Assembly: GCA_964460605.1 (NCBI GenBank)
Contig: CAYWPT010000002.1
Coordinates: 1-64,000, forward strand
Direction: 5' to 3'
DNA: 64,000 nucleotides
Source: CAYFJV01 sp964460605
GTDB taxonomy: Archaea; Nanobdellota; Nanobdellia; Woesearchaeales; GW2011-AR9
Within the stretch, counting starts at the first letter, position 1, and every line of letters starts with the position of its first letter. This document shows, piece after piece, positions 14,895 to 24,611 of this stretch. The notes below the pieces were generated by a model. It ran no database searches. It was given only the letters and a program-made list of their open reading frames with translations, and was not told the DNA's origin. The translations under genes and the position numbers were made by a program.

Positions 14895-16094
14895 ATGCAA
14901 ATTGGAGTAGTAGGAAAACCAAATGTAGGAAAAAGCACTTTTTTCAAAGCAGCAACCTTAGCTGAAGTAGAGATAGCTAATTATCCCTTCGCTACAATCA
15001 AACCAAATGTTGGTGTAGGTTATGTAAAAAAGGAAGACCCTGCTAAACAATTTGACAAAAAATCAAACCCAAGAGATGGTTACGTGCTAGGGGACTACAG
15101 ATTTATTCCTGTACAAATGATTGATGTAGCTGGCCTTGTTCCTGGTGCTTACGAAGGAAAAGGTATGGGGAACCAATTCTTAGATGACTTAAGACAAGCA
15201 GACGTTCTTATCCATGTTATTGATGTTTCAGGTTCAACAAACGAAAAAGGAGAATCAGTTGATCCAAACACTTACGATCCAGCAGAAGATATCAAATTCT
15301 TAAAAACAGAATTGGACATGTGGTACTTAGGAATTCTAAGCAAAGGTTGGACAAAATTCGCTAGAACTGTGCAACAAGAGAAACAAAAAATTGCAGTAGC
15401 TTTAGGAAAACAACTCTCTGGACTTATGGTAACTGAAGAAATTGTTGAAGATGCTATTCGAAAATTAAACCTGAGCGAAGAAAATCCTAACTCTTGGACA
15501 GAAGAAAATCTTAAACAATTAGCAACTCAATTAAGGTTAGTGACCAAACCTATGGTTATCGCTTGTAATAAAGTAGATATGCCTGGCGCTTGGGAAAATT
15601 TTCAAAGACTAAAATCTGAATTTCCCGACGAACTTTTAATCCCTACAAGTGCAGATGCAGAATTAGCACTCAGAGAAGCAGGAAAACACAACTTGATTGA
15701 ATATATTTCAGGAGAGAAGACTTTTAATATCAAAGAATCAGAAAAATTAAACGAAAAACAGCTTACAGCTTTAAATTTCATTAAAGAAAACGTGCTTGAA
15801 AAATTTCCTGAAGGAACTGGAGTACAAGCAACATTAAACGCAGCTGTATTTGATAAGCTTAAATGCATTGCAATTTATCCGGGTGGGGAAAAGTTGGCTG
15901 ATAAAGATGGTAATGTAATCCCTGATTGTTTTATTATGCCTGAAGGGAGTACAGCCTTACAATTTGCTTACAAATTACACACAGATTTGGGAAAAAATTT
16001 CATTAGAGCTAAAGATATCAAAACAAAGCAAACTGTAGGTAAAGAACATAAGCTCAAAGATCAAGATATAGTAGAAATCGTTGCAGGAAAATAA
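14895..16094 (+). CDS. ychF: YchF/OLA1-type GTPase with TGS domain
   Basis: The 399-residue translation-associated GTPase begins with the P loop GVVGKPNVGKST. It has G3 DVAGLVPGA, a coiled-coil insertion, G4 CNKVD and a C-terminal TGS domain ending DIVEIVAGK. NKVD predicts GTP rather than ATP specificity, unlike bacterial YchF with NxxE. I start at ATG 14895 because a TTTATAAA box (14864-14871) overlaps the earlier ATG at 14871 and puts the transcript start near 14895. It probably binds ribosomes. Confidence 0.9.
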   Translation: MQIGVVGKPNVGKSTFFKAATLAEVEIANYPFATIKPNVGVGYVKKEDPAKQFDKKSNPRDGYVLGDYRFIPVQMIDVAGLVPGAYEGKGMGNQFLDDLRQADVLIHVIDVSGSTNEKGESVDPNTYDPAEDIKFLKTELDMWYLGILSKGWTKFARTVQQEKQKIAVALGKQLSGLMVTEEIVEDAIRKLNLSEENPNSWTEENLKQLATQLRLVTKPMVIACNKVDMPGAWENFQRLKSEFPDELLIPTSADAELALREAGKHNLIEYISGEKTFNIKESEKLNEKQLTALNFIKENVLEKFPEGTGVQATLNAAVFDKLKCIAIYPGGEKLADKDGNVIPDCFIMPEGSTALQFAYKLHTDLGKNFIRAKDIKTKQTVGKEHKLKDQDIVEIVAGK

Positions 16095-16116
16095 AGAAAA
16101 AAGAAGGGGCGGACAG

Positions 16117-17595
16117 ATGTTAGTACAAAATATTATTGCTAAGTTTACAAATTTCTTTAGATCAAACACTAGAATAAAAAAAGTAGTATTTCTTCATGAA
16201 GTACCTGCTTGGCTAGGAACTAAAAGAAAAACAATCTATGAAAAGAAACATCTGGCTGAGCTTCTTGATCTTACTGCACTCTCATTAGCAAGAAACAGAC
16301 AAAGTCTTGCTAGCCTTTTAGACATTTTAGAGTCAAAAGAAAATGCTTTTAATTTCTTAGATGAGGGTAAAATTTTAGCAATCTTTTCAACTGCAAGAAA
16401 CATTCTAACAAAATTACAAGTACACGAAAAAATGAAACTTGATCAATTAAGTTATGTAATTGAATCATTTGAAGATGAACTGGGGGAATTATTATTATCC
16501 TTGATTGAAGCGAGGAAAAAGTTAAGTTCTGCAATGATATCTCAAGAACAAAGAAACGAAGTAGAAAAACACTTACAATCTTTTTCAGAACTCGTAGTGA
16601 GTCTTAAAAGAATTATTGACAATTATACTGAAAAATTACAAGAGTGTTCTTGGAACTCCTTAACTCAGTTAGAGAGAATTAGTAAAGAACTCGATCGATT
16701 ACTCAATAAAGAAATTGAATTAAAAGAAAAAGAAACTTTTCAAACAGCAAGATCAAGACGTGTAAAAGAACAAATTGAAGAAAAAAACCTTGAACTTCTT
16801 AAAATTAAAGATAGTCATGATTACCAATTATTAGCAAATACAAAAACTGAAGAAAAACTGATGAAAAAACGTTTAGATGAATTAGAAGACGAAATGTTTG
16901 TCTATCTAACAAAACTAAAAAACAGTCTTTCTGATTTAGTTGATTTCAATTCAAATTATCGTCTTTTAGATATTATCCAAAGATTACGCTCTTTCCAAGA
17001 AAATCTTAACTTTCTATTTGATTTAGACAAATTTAATCATTTTGTCCATTCTTTGACTTGGGTAGAATCACAAATAAAATCGGGTAATCTTCAAGAGAAA
17101 GAAAGCTCTGAATATGGTTTTTCAAGAGCTTTTTATGATTTACATGAAGGTTCAATGAAACAATTAATGGATGAGTACGAAAAAACAAGAATCAAGTTAC
17201 AAGTACTCCCACAAAAAAGGTTAGAAAGTTCTGCTCAAGATAAGGTGAATGATGCTTCCTATCGTCTTGAACATTTCAAAAACCAAAAATCAATGTTGGA
17301 TGGAAATTTAAGAAACATAGAAATTGCTTTGGCTAAAAATAAAGCAAGCCAAGAACAAAAAAAACGCTTGTTTGAAAACTTGTTACACATTAGTTTTGAT
17401 GTTTATGTAGAACTCTCTTTAATTCGACCAGAACCCGAAGTAAAAGTTCCTATAAAAGCTCTAGTAATAAAAAAGGAAGTCCCTCAAGAATTAAAAACTC
17501 AAGAAGAAAAGAAAGTTTTAGAAAGCACAATTGAAGAGACTATTAGAAAAGTACACGAAAGAACCCCCTCTTTTTCATCTCCTGAACAAGAATGA
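16117..17595 (+). CDS. Large coiled-coil protein, unknown function
   Basis: The ~492-residue protein is almost wholly helical. Heptad-rich stretches occupy about residues 60-450 (for example RSRRVKEQIEEKNLELLKIK). The N terminus is basic (FTNFFRSNTRIKKVVFLHE), and a Pro/Val-rich linker follows before the acidic tail. ATG 16117 follows GGGGCGGA and is preferred to the ATG at 16081 inside the previous gene. It may act with the preceding GTPase or as a structural protein. Its 3' end overlaps pgk convergently by 21 bases. No family is recognised. Confidence 0.7.
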   Translation: MLVQNIIAKFTNFFRSNTRIKKVVFLHEVPAWLGTKRKTIYEKKHLAELLDLTALSLARNRQSLASLLDILESKENAFNFLDEGKILAIFSTARNILTKLQVHEKMKLDQLSYVIESFEDELGELLLSLIEARKKLSSAMISQEQRNEVEKHLQSFSELVVSLKRIIDNYTEKLQECSWNSLTQLERISKELDRLLNKEIELKEKETFQTARSRRVKEQIEEKNLELLKIKDSHDYQLLANTKTEEKLMKKRLDELEDEMFVYLTKLKNSLSDLVDFNSNYRLLDIIQRLRSFQENLNFLFDLDKFNHFVHSLTWVESQIKSGNLQEKESSEYGFSRAFYDLHEGSMKQLMDEYEKTRIKLQVLPQKRLESSAQDKVNDASYRLEHFKNQKSMLDGNLRNIEIALAKNKASQEQKKRLFENLLHISFDVYVELSLIRPEPEVKVPIKALVIKKEVPQELKTQEEKKVLESTIEETIRKVHERTPSFSSPEQE

Positions 17596-18768
17596 TCTTT
17601 TTCTTTTAATTCGAAGCGCTTCAAGCGCGGGCAATTTTTCTCCAGAAAGATAAGTGAGTGCTGCACCACCACCAGTAGATACATGACTAATCTTTTTAGA
17701 TAATTTAAATTTAAAAATCATCTCTGCACTCTCCCCACCACCACATAAACTAAACCCATTATTTTTTGCAATAGCCTTTGCAATATCTTTGCTCCCTTTT
17801 TGATATTTCGCCCATTCAGTGTAACCGAGTGGACCATTCCATACAACAGTTTCTGCTTTTTTAATATAATGGGAAAACAATTCTACTGTTTTAGGCCCAA
17901 TATCGAGTGCTATTTCTTTGTGTTCAATTGCATCAAATTCTTTGATATGGGCACTTCCTTGAGTAGAAAAACTCTCTGAACAAACATAATCTAATGGAAA
18001 TACAAACTTTTTCGCATTCCTACTTTTTAATAATCTTTTTGCAACTTTAACTGAAGCATCATTACAAATGGAATATCCAATTTGGTACCCTTGCGCTTTT
18101 AGGAATGGAAAAACAATGGCTCCACCTAATAAAATTTTATCTGCTTTTTTCAGTGCACTCTCTATTAGTTTTATTTTATTGAGTTTAGCGCCACCAAATA
18201 TCCATACACTTGGTCTTTTTCCGTGTAGTGCTTTATTCAAGTTAAGAATTTCTGTCTCAACTAAAAAACCGCTCGCTGAAGGAAGAAAATGGGTGATAGC
18301 ATCAAGTGATGCATGTTTTCTATGACTCACGCCAAAAGCATCATTAACATAAGCATCTGCTAAACTTGCTAAACTATGTGCAAAGGCTTTATCGTTTTCT
18401 TTCTCTTCAGAATAAAACCTAAGGTTTTCTAAAAGAAATATCTCTTTGTCCCTAGCATTTGCTATTCTTTTACGCACATCTTTTCCTATACAATTTTTGA
18501 GAAAAACAACTCTATATTCTGGAAGAAACTTTCCTAACTCTTTTGCAAGTGGTGCTAGACTAAACTTTTTGTTTTTTCTTCCATTTGGTCTTCCTAAGTG
18601 ACTTGCTATTACAAGAGTGCAATGTTTTTCAAGAAGATATTTAATTGTAGTAAGACTTTGTTTTATCTTATAATTATCTACTACTTTCTTTTTTTTAATA
18701 GGGACATTAAAATCTACTCTAAGAAAAACAGTTTTGTGCTGCAAGGGAATCTCAGTGAGTGAATACAT
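17575..18768 (-). CDS. pgk: Phosphoglycerate kinase
   Basis: The 397-residue enzyme converts 1,3-bisphosphoglycerate and ADP to 3-phosphoglycerate and ATP. Family motifs are visible: FLRVDFNVPI at the start, SHLGRPNG, the substrate-binding ENLRFYSEEKEND, NDAFGVSHRKHAS, the hinge GGAKLNKIKLIESA, and the nucleotide-binding VWNGPLGYTE and STGGGAALTYLSG near the C terminus. The length is normal. It shows glycolytic or gluconeogenic capacity. It overlaps the convergent coiled-coil gene at its end. Confidence 0.95.
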   Translation of the reverse strand: MYSLTEIPLQHKTVFLRVDFNVPIKKKKVVDNYKIKQSLTTIKYLLEKHCTLVIASHLGRPNGRKNKKFSLAPLAKELGKFLPEYRVVFLKNCIGKDVRKRIANARDKEIFLLENLRFYSEEKENDKAFAHSLASLADAYVNDAFGVSHRKHASLDAITHFLPSASGFLVETEILNLNKALHGKRPSVWIFGGAKLNKIKLIESALKKADKILLGGAIVFPFLKAQGYQIGYSICNDASVKVAKRLLKSRNAKKFVFPLDYVCSESFSTQGSAHIKEFDAIEHKEIALDIGPKTVELFSHYIKKAETVVWNGPLGYTEWAKYQKGSKDIAKAIAKNNGFSLCGGGESAEMIFKFKLSKKISHVSTGGGAALTYLSGEKLPALEALRIKRKRSFLFRR

Positions 18769-18887
18769 AAAGAAAAATATAATCTTAAGCTTTTTAATTT
18801 TTGCTAATAATTAACAGCGTGTATTTTGCTATCACTTTAAAATAGTCAACTAAATTTAAAAAGGAAAAAATAAGCTTTTTTCTCATC

Positions 18888-20015
18888 ATGGCGAAAAAGA
18901 GGGGCTCCGACTTATTCAAGGTAGATCACTTATCAAAATTGTATGGTGATCGTTACATCTTCAATGACGTTAACTTCACAGTAAAATCTGGAGAGATCTT
19001 AGGTGTTATCGCAAGAAGTGGTAGTGGAAAAACAACTTTCTTAAACATGCTTGTTGGTTTAATTCAACCAGAAAAAGGTGGTGTGTATTTTAAAGATAGT
19101 CACCTAGTACAATCTGGTGATCACCAAGGAATGCGCAGAGTACAACGTTATAACAAATCTTTGAAAAGAATTTATGGTTTCGCAGCTCAAAATCCAAGTT
19201 TCTATCCGAGTTTAACTGCTTGGGAAAATTTAATGTATTTTGGATCACTCTATAATATCCCAAAAGAGAACCTAAAATCTCAAGCAGAAAACCTTCTTAA
19301 ATTAGTTGATTTATCACAAGCTAAAAATATGTTGGCAAAAAACATGTCCGGTGGTATGAAAAGACGATTAGACATTGCTTGCTCATTAGTACATGATCCT
19401 AAAATTTTGATTTTAGACGAGCCAACTGCAGATTTAGACCCTGTTCTCTCTAATAAAATTTGGAACATTTTACGTGTAGTGAACCAAAAAGGAACCACTG
19501 TTATTTTAGCAAGTCACCATATCATTGAATTAGAACATTTATGTGATAGGATTATTATTTTTAAAGATGGTAGGATTGCAGCTTTAGGTAAACCTTCTGA
19601 ATTAAAATCAAAGAACCTAGTTGAAGAGAGCATTTATGTGATGACTTCTCCTGGGGATTATGATACTGTTATAAAAAAGCTGAGTGCAAATGTAATGAAA
19701 AACATTGAAAAACACAAAGTTGTAGATAAAATGCTTGTAGTAGATGCAAGGAATACTAATCTAGTAATTAAGGAATTAATTAAAACCTTAGAGGCTAATG
19801 GAGAGAAAATTATTGATATTGAATTTAGAAAACCAACATTGGACAAAGTTTTCATCCAAATTGATGAAGGAAAGGTTGCTCCAAAGAAAACTAAAAAGAA
19901 AGCTACAAGAAAAAAGTCTGCTAAAAAAAGAACAGCAAAAAAGAAAGTTGTTAAAAAAACAGAAACTGAAAACGAAGAAGAGTCTAATGAGGAAGAAAAT
20001 GAGGAAGAACAATGA
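18888..20015 (+). CDS. ABC transporter ATPase with Lys-rich tail
   Basis: The 375-residue protein has a canonical nucleotide-binding domain: Walker A SGSGKTTF, Q loop AAQNPSFYPS, signature MSGGMKRRLD, Walker B ILILDEPTADLDP and an H loop SHHIIELEH. After about residue 320 comes a tail of alternating Lys/Ala/Thr runs (KKTKKKATRKKSAKKRTAKK) and then a Glu-rich end. This tail looks like a histone-H1 C terminus and is not part of the family. ATGA overlap couples it to the permease gene. It would power export or act on lipids. Confidence 0.9.
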   Translation: MAKKRGSDLFKVDHLSKLYGDRYIFNDVNFTVKSGEILGVIARSGSGKTTFLNMLVGLIQPEKGGVYFKDSHLVQSGDHQGMRRVQRYNKSLKRIYGFAAQNPSFYPSLTAWENLMYFGSLYNIPKENLKSQAENLLKLVDLSQAKNMLAKNMSGGMKRRLDIACSLVHDPKILILDEPTADLDPVLSNKIWNILRVVNQKGTTVILASHHIIELEHLCDRIIIFKDGRIAALGKPSELKSKNLVEESIYVMTSPGDYDTVIKKLSANVMKNIEKHKVVDKMLVVDARNTNLVIKELIKTLEANGEKIIDIEFRKPTLDKVFIQIDEGKVAPKKTKKKATRKKSAKKRTAKKKVVKKTETENEEESNEEENEEEQ

Positions 20016-22015
20016 AACTATTTACTATCTTAAGAAAGAATTTTAAGTTATTATTCCGTTCTAAATCTTCGGCTTTCGTGGTATTTGTAGGACCACTTCT
20101 TATTATTGCACTTATTTTAATTACATTCTCATTTTCGCATGATGCAGCATTAACTGTTGGTCTGTCAAATGCTGATCAGGCTGGAACAAGTGATTTTATT
20201 GACTCTTTAGCAAATAGTGGTTATGATACTGTAACTTATTTTAACCTTGATCAATGTGTTGAAGATGTTAAATTGGGTACAATTAATCTTTGTTTAAGCT
20301 TCCAAGATGGTTTTGCTCAAGTAGATGGAACAACTAAACAAGTCGAATTTTTTATTGATCAATCACGTATTAATATTGTAGAATCAATTATTTTTGCAAT
20401 TAGTACTAATATAGATACTAAATCAGAAGAAATTACTTTATCAAAAACAAAAAACATTCTTAATTCTATTGGCGCTAGTGCTGATCTTATTATTGAGGAA
20501 CAAGAAGTAAGTATAGGTAATATTGATGGTGGTATCCGTTCTGGGACAGCAAGCATTACCGCAAGTTCAGGAAAAATTTCAGAGAGTGTTGGTGAAATTA
20601 CTATTGACCAAAGTAACATGGCAGGTGAGGTTGTTATCTTACAAGAAAAAACAAAGGAATTGGAAAGCAAAACTAAAGAACTTAAGAATGCTGCAGAAGA
20701 TGCAGGCTGTTGTTCAAGTCAATTATCTGCATTAGATGACATTTTTAATGATGATAATGAATTAATTGAAGATTCTCTTGCAAATTTAGAAACAGCAATT
20801 GATGAATTAAAAGATGCTAACGAAGCTTTAGATTTATCAAGTGCAGAATCTGCATTAATTGAAGAAAAGATTTTATCGGTGACTGGCCTTATTGCAGAGA
20901 TGAAAACTAGTTTAGAAAACATTAATGCTGAAGCTTTATCTATTAAGGACCTAAGTCAAGAAAGTGTAGAAAATCCTTTTGAGATTACTGTTAATGAAGT
21001 TGTAGCTAATTCAAACAGATCTTTATTCATCTTCCCTTACTATCTTATGCTTATGATCTTATTTGTAGGTATGATGTTATCAAGTAACTTAGTTGTAATG
21101 GAAAAAGAATCCTTGGCATTCTTTAGAAACTTCTCTTCACCTACAAGTGAGGGTGCTCATATCTTTGCAAGATTCTTATCAAACTTTACTATTGTAGCAG
21201 TACAACTATTTGCAGTATTATTAGCCGTATATTTCTTCATCAAAATTCCAATTTTAAACAACGTTTTCGTGAGCATTACCATTTTATTACTAAGTATAAC
21301 TTTCTTTATATTCTTAGGTTATCTCTTAGGGTATATTTTTAAGACGCAGGAAGGAATTACTATTGGATTTATCTCATTGGGTGGATTGTTTGCATTTTTA
21401 TCGAACTTGATTCTACCTGTGGAGAGTTTCCCTCTTTTTGCACAAAAGATGTTATTATTCAATCCTTACATGCTTGCTTCAGAAATGTTAAAAAAATCAA
21501 TTTTATTTAGTGCAGGTTTTGGAATATTAAAAGCTGAATTTTTACTTTTGTTTGCTTACACAATTATCACGGTGTTACTTGGATTTACTCTACAACGTTT
21601 ATCCTTTAACAGGTTCTTTATCAATTCAAAAACAAGAAATGCTATGAAGAGACCTCATATTACTAAGGACAAATTTTTCAGACTAGAAAATGATACTATC
21701 CTGAAGAGTTTACCTGATTTAGTTAAAGCTTTAAGAAAAATGAGTCAAGAGGATTTAAACACTTATGTAAGCCCTAAGAACAACGAATTTTCAATTTGGG
21801 TTTCAGATGCTTTCAAAAAGAAAAAGCTTGCACGAGCATTAAGAAAGTGTGCTGGTAAAGAATCTATGATTGATACTCTTGAGTATTTCTTATCTCAGAA
21901 AACTATAGCTCATGAACCTTTAATGACAAAAAGATGGTTTAAGATTGCTTTAATCTCAACTGTTACTGCTGTGATTATTGGTCTGATTATTACTATTCTT
22001 ATTTTGATTTTCTAA
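20012..22015 (+). CDS. ABC-2 type permease with C-terminal extra domain
   Basis: The 667-residue partner of the preceding ATPase has one N-terminal helix and an extracytoplasmic region of about 300 residues with a coiled-coil segment (about 180-310, includes GCCSSQL). Five or six helices of the ABC-2 permease core follow (about 340-545). A cytoplasmic segment containing SQEDLNTYVSPKNNEFSIWV resembles the DUF5752-type domain, and a last helix closes the protein. The extra domain and the final helix are unusual for ABC-2 permeases. Its end overlaps the convergent Mre11-like gene by 60 bases. The substrate is unknown. Confidence 0.85.
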   Translation: MKLFTILRKNFKLLFRSKSSAFVVFVGPLLIIALILITFSFSHDAALTVGLSNADQAGTSDFIDSLANSGYDTVTYFNLDQCVEDVKLGTINLCLSFQDGFAQVDGTTKQVEFFIDQSRINIVESIIFAISTNIDTKSEEITLSKTKNILNSIGASADLIIEEQEVSIGNIDGGIRSGTASITASSGKISESVGEITIDQSNMAGEVVILQEKTKELESKTKELKNAAEDAGCCSSQLSALDDIFNDDNELIEDSLANLETAIDELKDANEALDLSSAESALIEEKILSVTGLIAEMKTSLENINAEALSIKDLSQESVENPFEITVNEVVANSNRSLFIFPYYLMLMILFVGMMLSSNLVVMEKESLAFFRNFSSPTSEGAHIFARFLSNFTIVAVQLFAVLLAVYFFIKIPILNNVFVSITILLLSITFFIFLGYLLGYIFKTQEGITIGFISLGGLFAFLSNLILPVESFPLFAQKMLLFNPYMLASEMLKKSILFSAGFGILKAEFLLLFAYTIITVLLGFTLQRLSFNRFFINSKTRNAMKRPHITKDKFFRLENDTILKSLPDLVKALRKMSQEDLNTYVSPKNNEFSIWVSDAFKKKKLARALRKCAGKESMIDTLEYFLSQKTIAHEPLMTKRWFKIALISTVTAVIIGLIITILILIF

Positions 22016-23239
22016 GAGAATGTTAAGTTCTTGTTTTATTCTTGTCTGAAAATCATAAGACTTTTCTCCTTCAATTTTCTTTGTATTTAATGCTTTCAAC
22101 AATTCTTTGCTTAAATTAAGTTCTACACCCTTGGAGAACAAGTTTAATTGCTGTAGGTGCTCTTTGATGATATCTTCTTCTACCTGCTCAGGACTAGTAC
22201 CCTCAACATTAACCATGATTTGTTCAAACTCTTTGCTACTCAGTTTAGTTGTGTTTTTCATAACAAAGTAGGCCCCTTTTTCATAAAACTCTTTGAAGAT
22301 CTCTTGAAAATTAATATCGCTTGTTTTTCCTTTAGCTAACTTTCCTTTGATACGGATTGTTATAAGGGAGTTATTTAAGTCTTCATTGAAATAATTGAGA
22401 ATTTCACTTTTTACTTGTTCTGGTAACTTTTCATTTGCATCAATGATACACTTTTTGTGTTCTTTGATCTTGATATCTATGAAATTAATTTTATGATCAA
22501 ATGAATCATTCACATCAATGATATAAAAACCACCGTGGCTATATTTCTCTAACTCTGCAAAATTGTTCGGGAACAATGCTCCTGTGTAGGTGAGAGTTCC
22601 GTATTCTGGGATTTCAATCAAGTTTCTATGGTGAATATGTCCACCTGCATAATAATTAAAGTGTTTAGGTAAGAAAGATGAAGGTTGTGAATCAAGCATT
22701 TCTAGGTGTTTTGGTTTAAGTTCTGTTAAAGTGGTGTGGAACATAAAGATTTTGTAACCTTCTTCTTGTTCTAATGATATTCTGTTCAAGTTTTCATAAT
22801 AAGATTTGTCCAGCATTCCTCTTCTTCCAATAATGCCTGTTATTTTTGCTCCTGTTTTTTCATCTTTAGTGATTTTCAATTCTAATTGTTTAGTCTCTGG
22901 ATTTACTGAACCTTTGCATACGTTAATGAGTAACCCTGCATTTTCTAGCACATCAAGCATCGTCTTTCCTGATGGTGAGAAATCATGGCTTCCTGCTATT
23001 GCGTAAAGTGGGATATCTCTTTTATTGAGTTCTTTGAGTTTTTTGGTAACGATTTTGAGTGTATCAACAGCTGGCATACTGGTGTTGAATAAATCTCCAG
23101 CGAATAAAACAAAATCAACATTTTCTTCTATACACCTATCAATAGCATTCAAAAATACTTGGGTTGAAACTGCTCTCATTTTTGGTTCACGCCATGATCC
23201 TAAATGTAAATCTGCTAAATGAGCGTATCGAAAAGCCAT
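21956..23239 (-). CDS. mre11: Mre11/SbcD-like DNA repair exonuclease
   Basis: The 427-residue calcineurin-like phosphoesterase has the five-motif pattern of Mre11: ADLHLGSW, FAGDLFNTSMP, GSHDFSPSG (GNHD in most homologues), a His in FMFHTTLTE and GGHIHHRN. A capping domain and a helical C terminus follow (SKELLKALNTKK). It would process DNA ends with Rad50, but no rad50 gene is adjacent, which differs from the usual archaeal operon. Asn-to-Ser in GNHD is worth noting. Confidence 0.88.
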   Translation of the reverse strand: MAFRYAHLADLHLGSWREPKMRAVSTQVFLNAIDRCIEENVDFVLFAGDLFNTSMPAVDTLKIVTKKLKELNKRDIPLYAIAGSHDFSPSGKTMLDVLENAGLLINVCKGSVNPETKQLELKITKDEKTGAKITGIIGRRGMLDKSYYENLNRISLEQEEGYKIFMFHTTLTELKPKHLEMLDSQPSSFLPKHFNYYAGGHIHHRNLIEIPEYGTLTYTGALFPNNFAELEKYSHGGFYIIDVNDSFDHKINFIDIKIKEHKKCIIDANEKLPEQVKSEILNYFNEDLNNSLITIRIKGKLAKGKTSDINFQEIFKEFYEKGAYFVMKNTTKLSSKEFEQIMVNVEGTSPEQVEEDIIKEHLQQLNLFSKGVELNLSKELLKALNTKKIEGEKSYDFQTRIKQELNILLENQNKNSNNQTNNHSSNS

Positions 23240-23328
23240 AACTTTTTGTTCTGAATTGTGTTTTAAATGATTGTTGTAATGCAGACTCTAAACAATAGCT
23301 TAATTAAGGATAAAATATTGTTTTAGTT

Positions 23329-24207
23329 GTGGCAAAGAAAAAAGAAGCTATGACTAAGTATTACATTTTTATGTTCTTAGCAGCTATGTGTATAGGAACT
23401 ATTGGTGTTTTTGTAAAATTGATTGGTTCTGCACTTCCAGCAATGTCACTCAATTTCTTAAGGATCTTCATTGCAATGCTATTCTTATTTGTTACGATAC
23501 CTTTCTTAGATAAAAAATGGTATAAGGTTGATAAACAAACCCTCAAAGAATATGCTTTTATTGGATTTCTCTATGCACTAGCACTTTCATTATTTAATAT
23601 GGCTAATTTGCATGCGCCTGTACAAAATGTAGTATTGATTTTCTCAAGCTTTCCCTTCTTTGTTTTAATTTTTGCTTACTTTATGTTGGGTGAGAAAATA
23701 ACCTCGACAAAACTAGGTTTATTGGCTATAGCTTTTGTGGCTTTAGCAATCATTAATCCATTTAATTCTGGTGCTAGTTTATTAGGTAACATTTTTGCAG
23801 TAGCTAATGCAATAGTTTTTGCTTTTTTAGTAGTACAAATGCGTATGCAAAATAAGAAACACAATATTGGTGATGTTTTGTGGTTTATGATATTTGCGAG
23901 TGTTTTCCTATTACCATTTCCATTCATCTATGGTTTAGGAGAAATAGTCTCTATCTTGCCTTATTTGTTAGTTTTAGGTATAGTATCAACAGGTTTGGCT
24001 TATCTCTTCTATAATTTAGCCTTGGAGAGATTAGAAGCAGAGGTAAGTTCGATTATTGTTATTTTAGTAAACCCTCTAATTGCAATTACTTTGGCTTATG
24101 TGATCTTAGGTGAGATGCTTAGTGTTCGTTTGATTGTTGGTGGTTCAATATTATTGGCAGCATCATTGTACTTAGCTTTGCATACTAAGAACATAGAAAA
24201 AGAATAA
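23329..24207 (+). CDS. EamA-family drug/metabolite transporter
   Basis: The ~292-residue protein has ten predicted membrane helices in two EamA repeats, with the typical GTIGVFVKL in helix 1, the LYALALSLFNMANLHAP region, and GEKITSTKLGLLAI and GEMLSVRLIVGGSI closing each repeat. The track start is GTG 23329; ATG 23350 is an alternative. Such transporters export metabolites or amino acids; the substrate cannot be told from the sequence. Confidence 0.85.
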   Translation: MAKKKEAMTKYYIFMFLAAMCIGTIGVFVKLIGSALPAMSLNFLRIFIAMLFLFVTIPFLDKKWYKVDKQTLKEYAFIGFLYALALSLFNMANLHAPVQNVVLIFSSFPFFVLIFAYFMLGEKITSTKLGLLAIAFVALAIINPFNSGASLLGNIFAVANAIVFAFLVVQMRMQNKKHNIGDVLWFMIFASVFLLPFPFIYGLGEIVSILPYLLVLGIVSTGLAYLFYNLALERLEAEVSSIIVILVNPLIAITLAYVILGEMLSVRLIVGGSILLAASLYLALHTKNIEKE

Positions 24208-24208
24208 A

Positions 24209-24565
24209 TTAAACTAACTTACTCTTCAAACCAGAAATACGTGTAACCAAACTCTGCGCAGCACCTTTACTCACAGTCTGCCTTTTCTCCAAATCTTGAA
24301 TTGCACCTTGTAATAATATTACAACACTTCTATGACTCTCGGGTAATAATGGACTCAACCTTTGCACAGACTTTTTAATTTTAGCTAGCTCAATTTTTAT
24401 GCTATTGCCATACCTGTGCTGTTGATTACGTGAATCATCACTTCTTCTCTCTTCTAGAAGTCGCGCTAAATCGAGAACTCTGCGAGCATCATCTTCTAAA
24501 AAACCTAACTTTGCTTTGAGAACCCGTTTTTCTTCAGCATCCTTCTCTTGTTTAGCCATAAAATC
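24209..24565 (-). CDS. Small helical protein of unknown function
   Basis: The 118-residue protein is mainly charged amphipathic helix (QEKDAEEKRVLKAKLGFLED, ARLLEERRSDDSRNQQHR). ATG 24565 is chosen because AGTATAAATACTT lies about 27 bases upstream, which places the transcript start at this codon; the longer ORF to 24619 contains the TATA box. No family is recognised. It ends two bases from the transporter gene. Confidence 0.55.
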   Translation of the reverse strand, partial: DFMAKQEKDAEEKRVLKAKLGFLEDDARRVLDLARLLEERRSDDSRNQQHRYGNSIKIELAKIKKSVQRLSPLLPESHRSVVILLQGAIQDLEKRQTVSKGAAQSLVTRISGLKSKLV

Positions 24566-24611
24566 CATAAGATAAAGAAAAGTAAAAGAAGTATTTATAC
24601 TTTTAGATACT

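Noticed and set aside
14871..14895. Longer start of the YchF-like GTPase
   Set aside because: ATG 14871 overlaps the TATA box; the transcript should start near the ATG at 14895.
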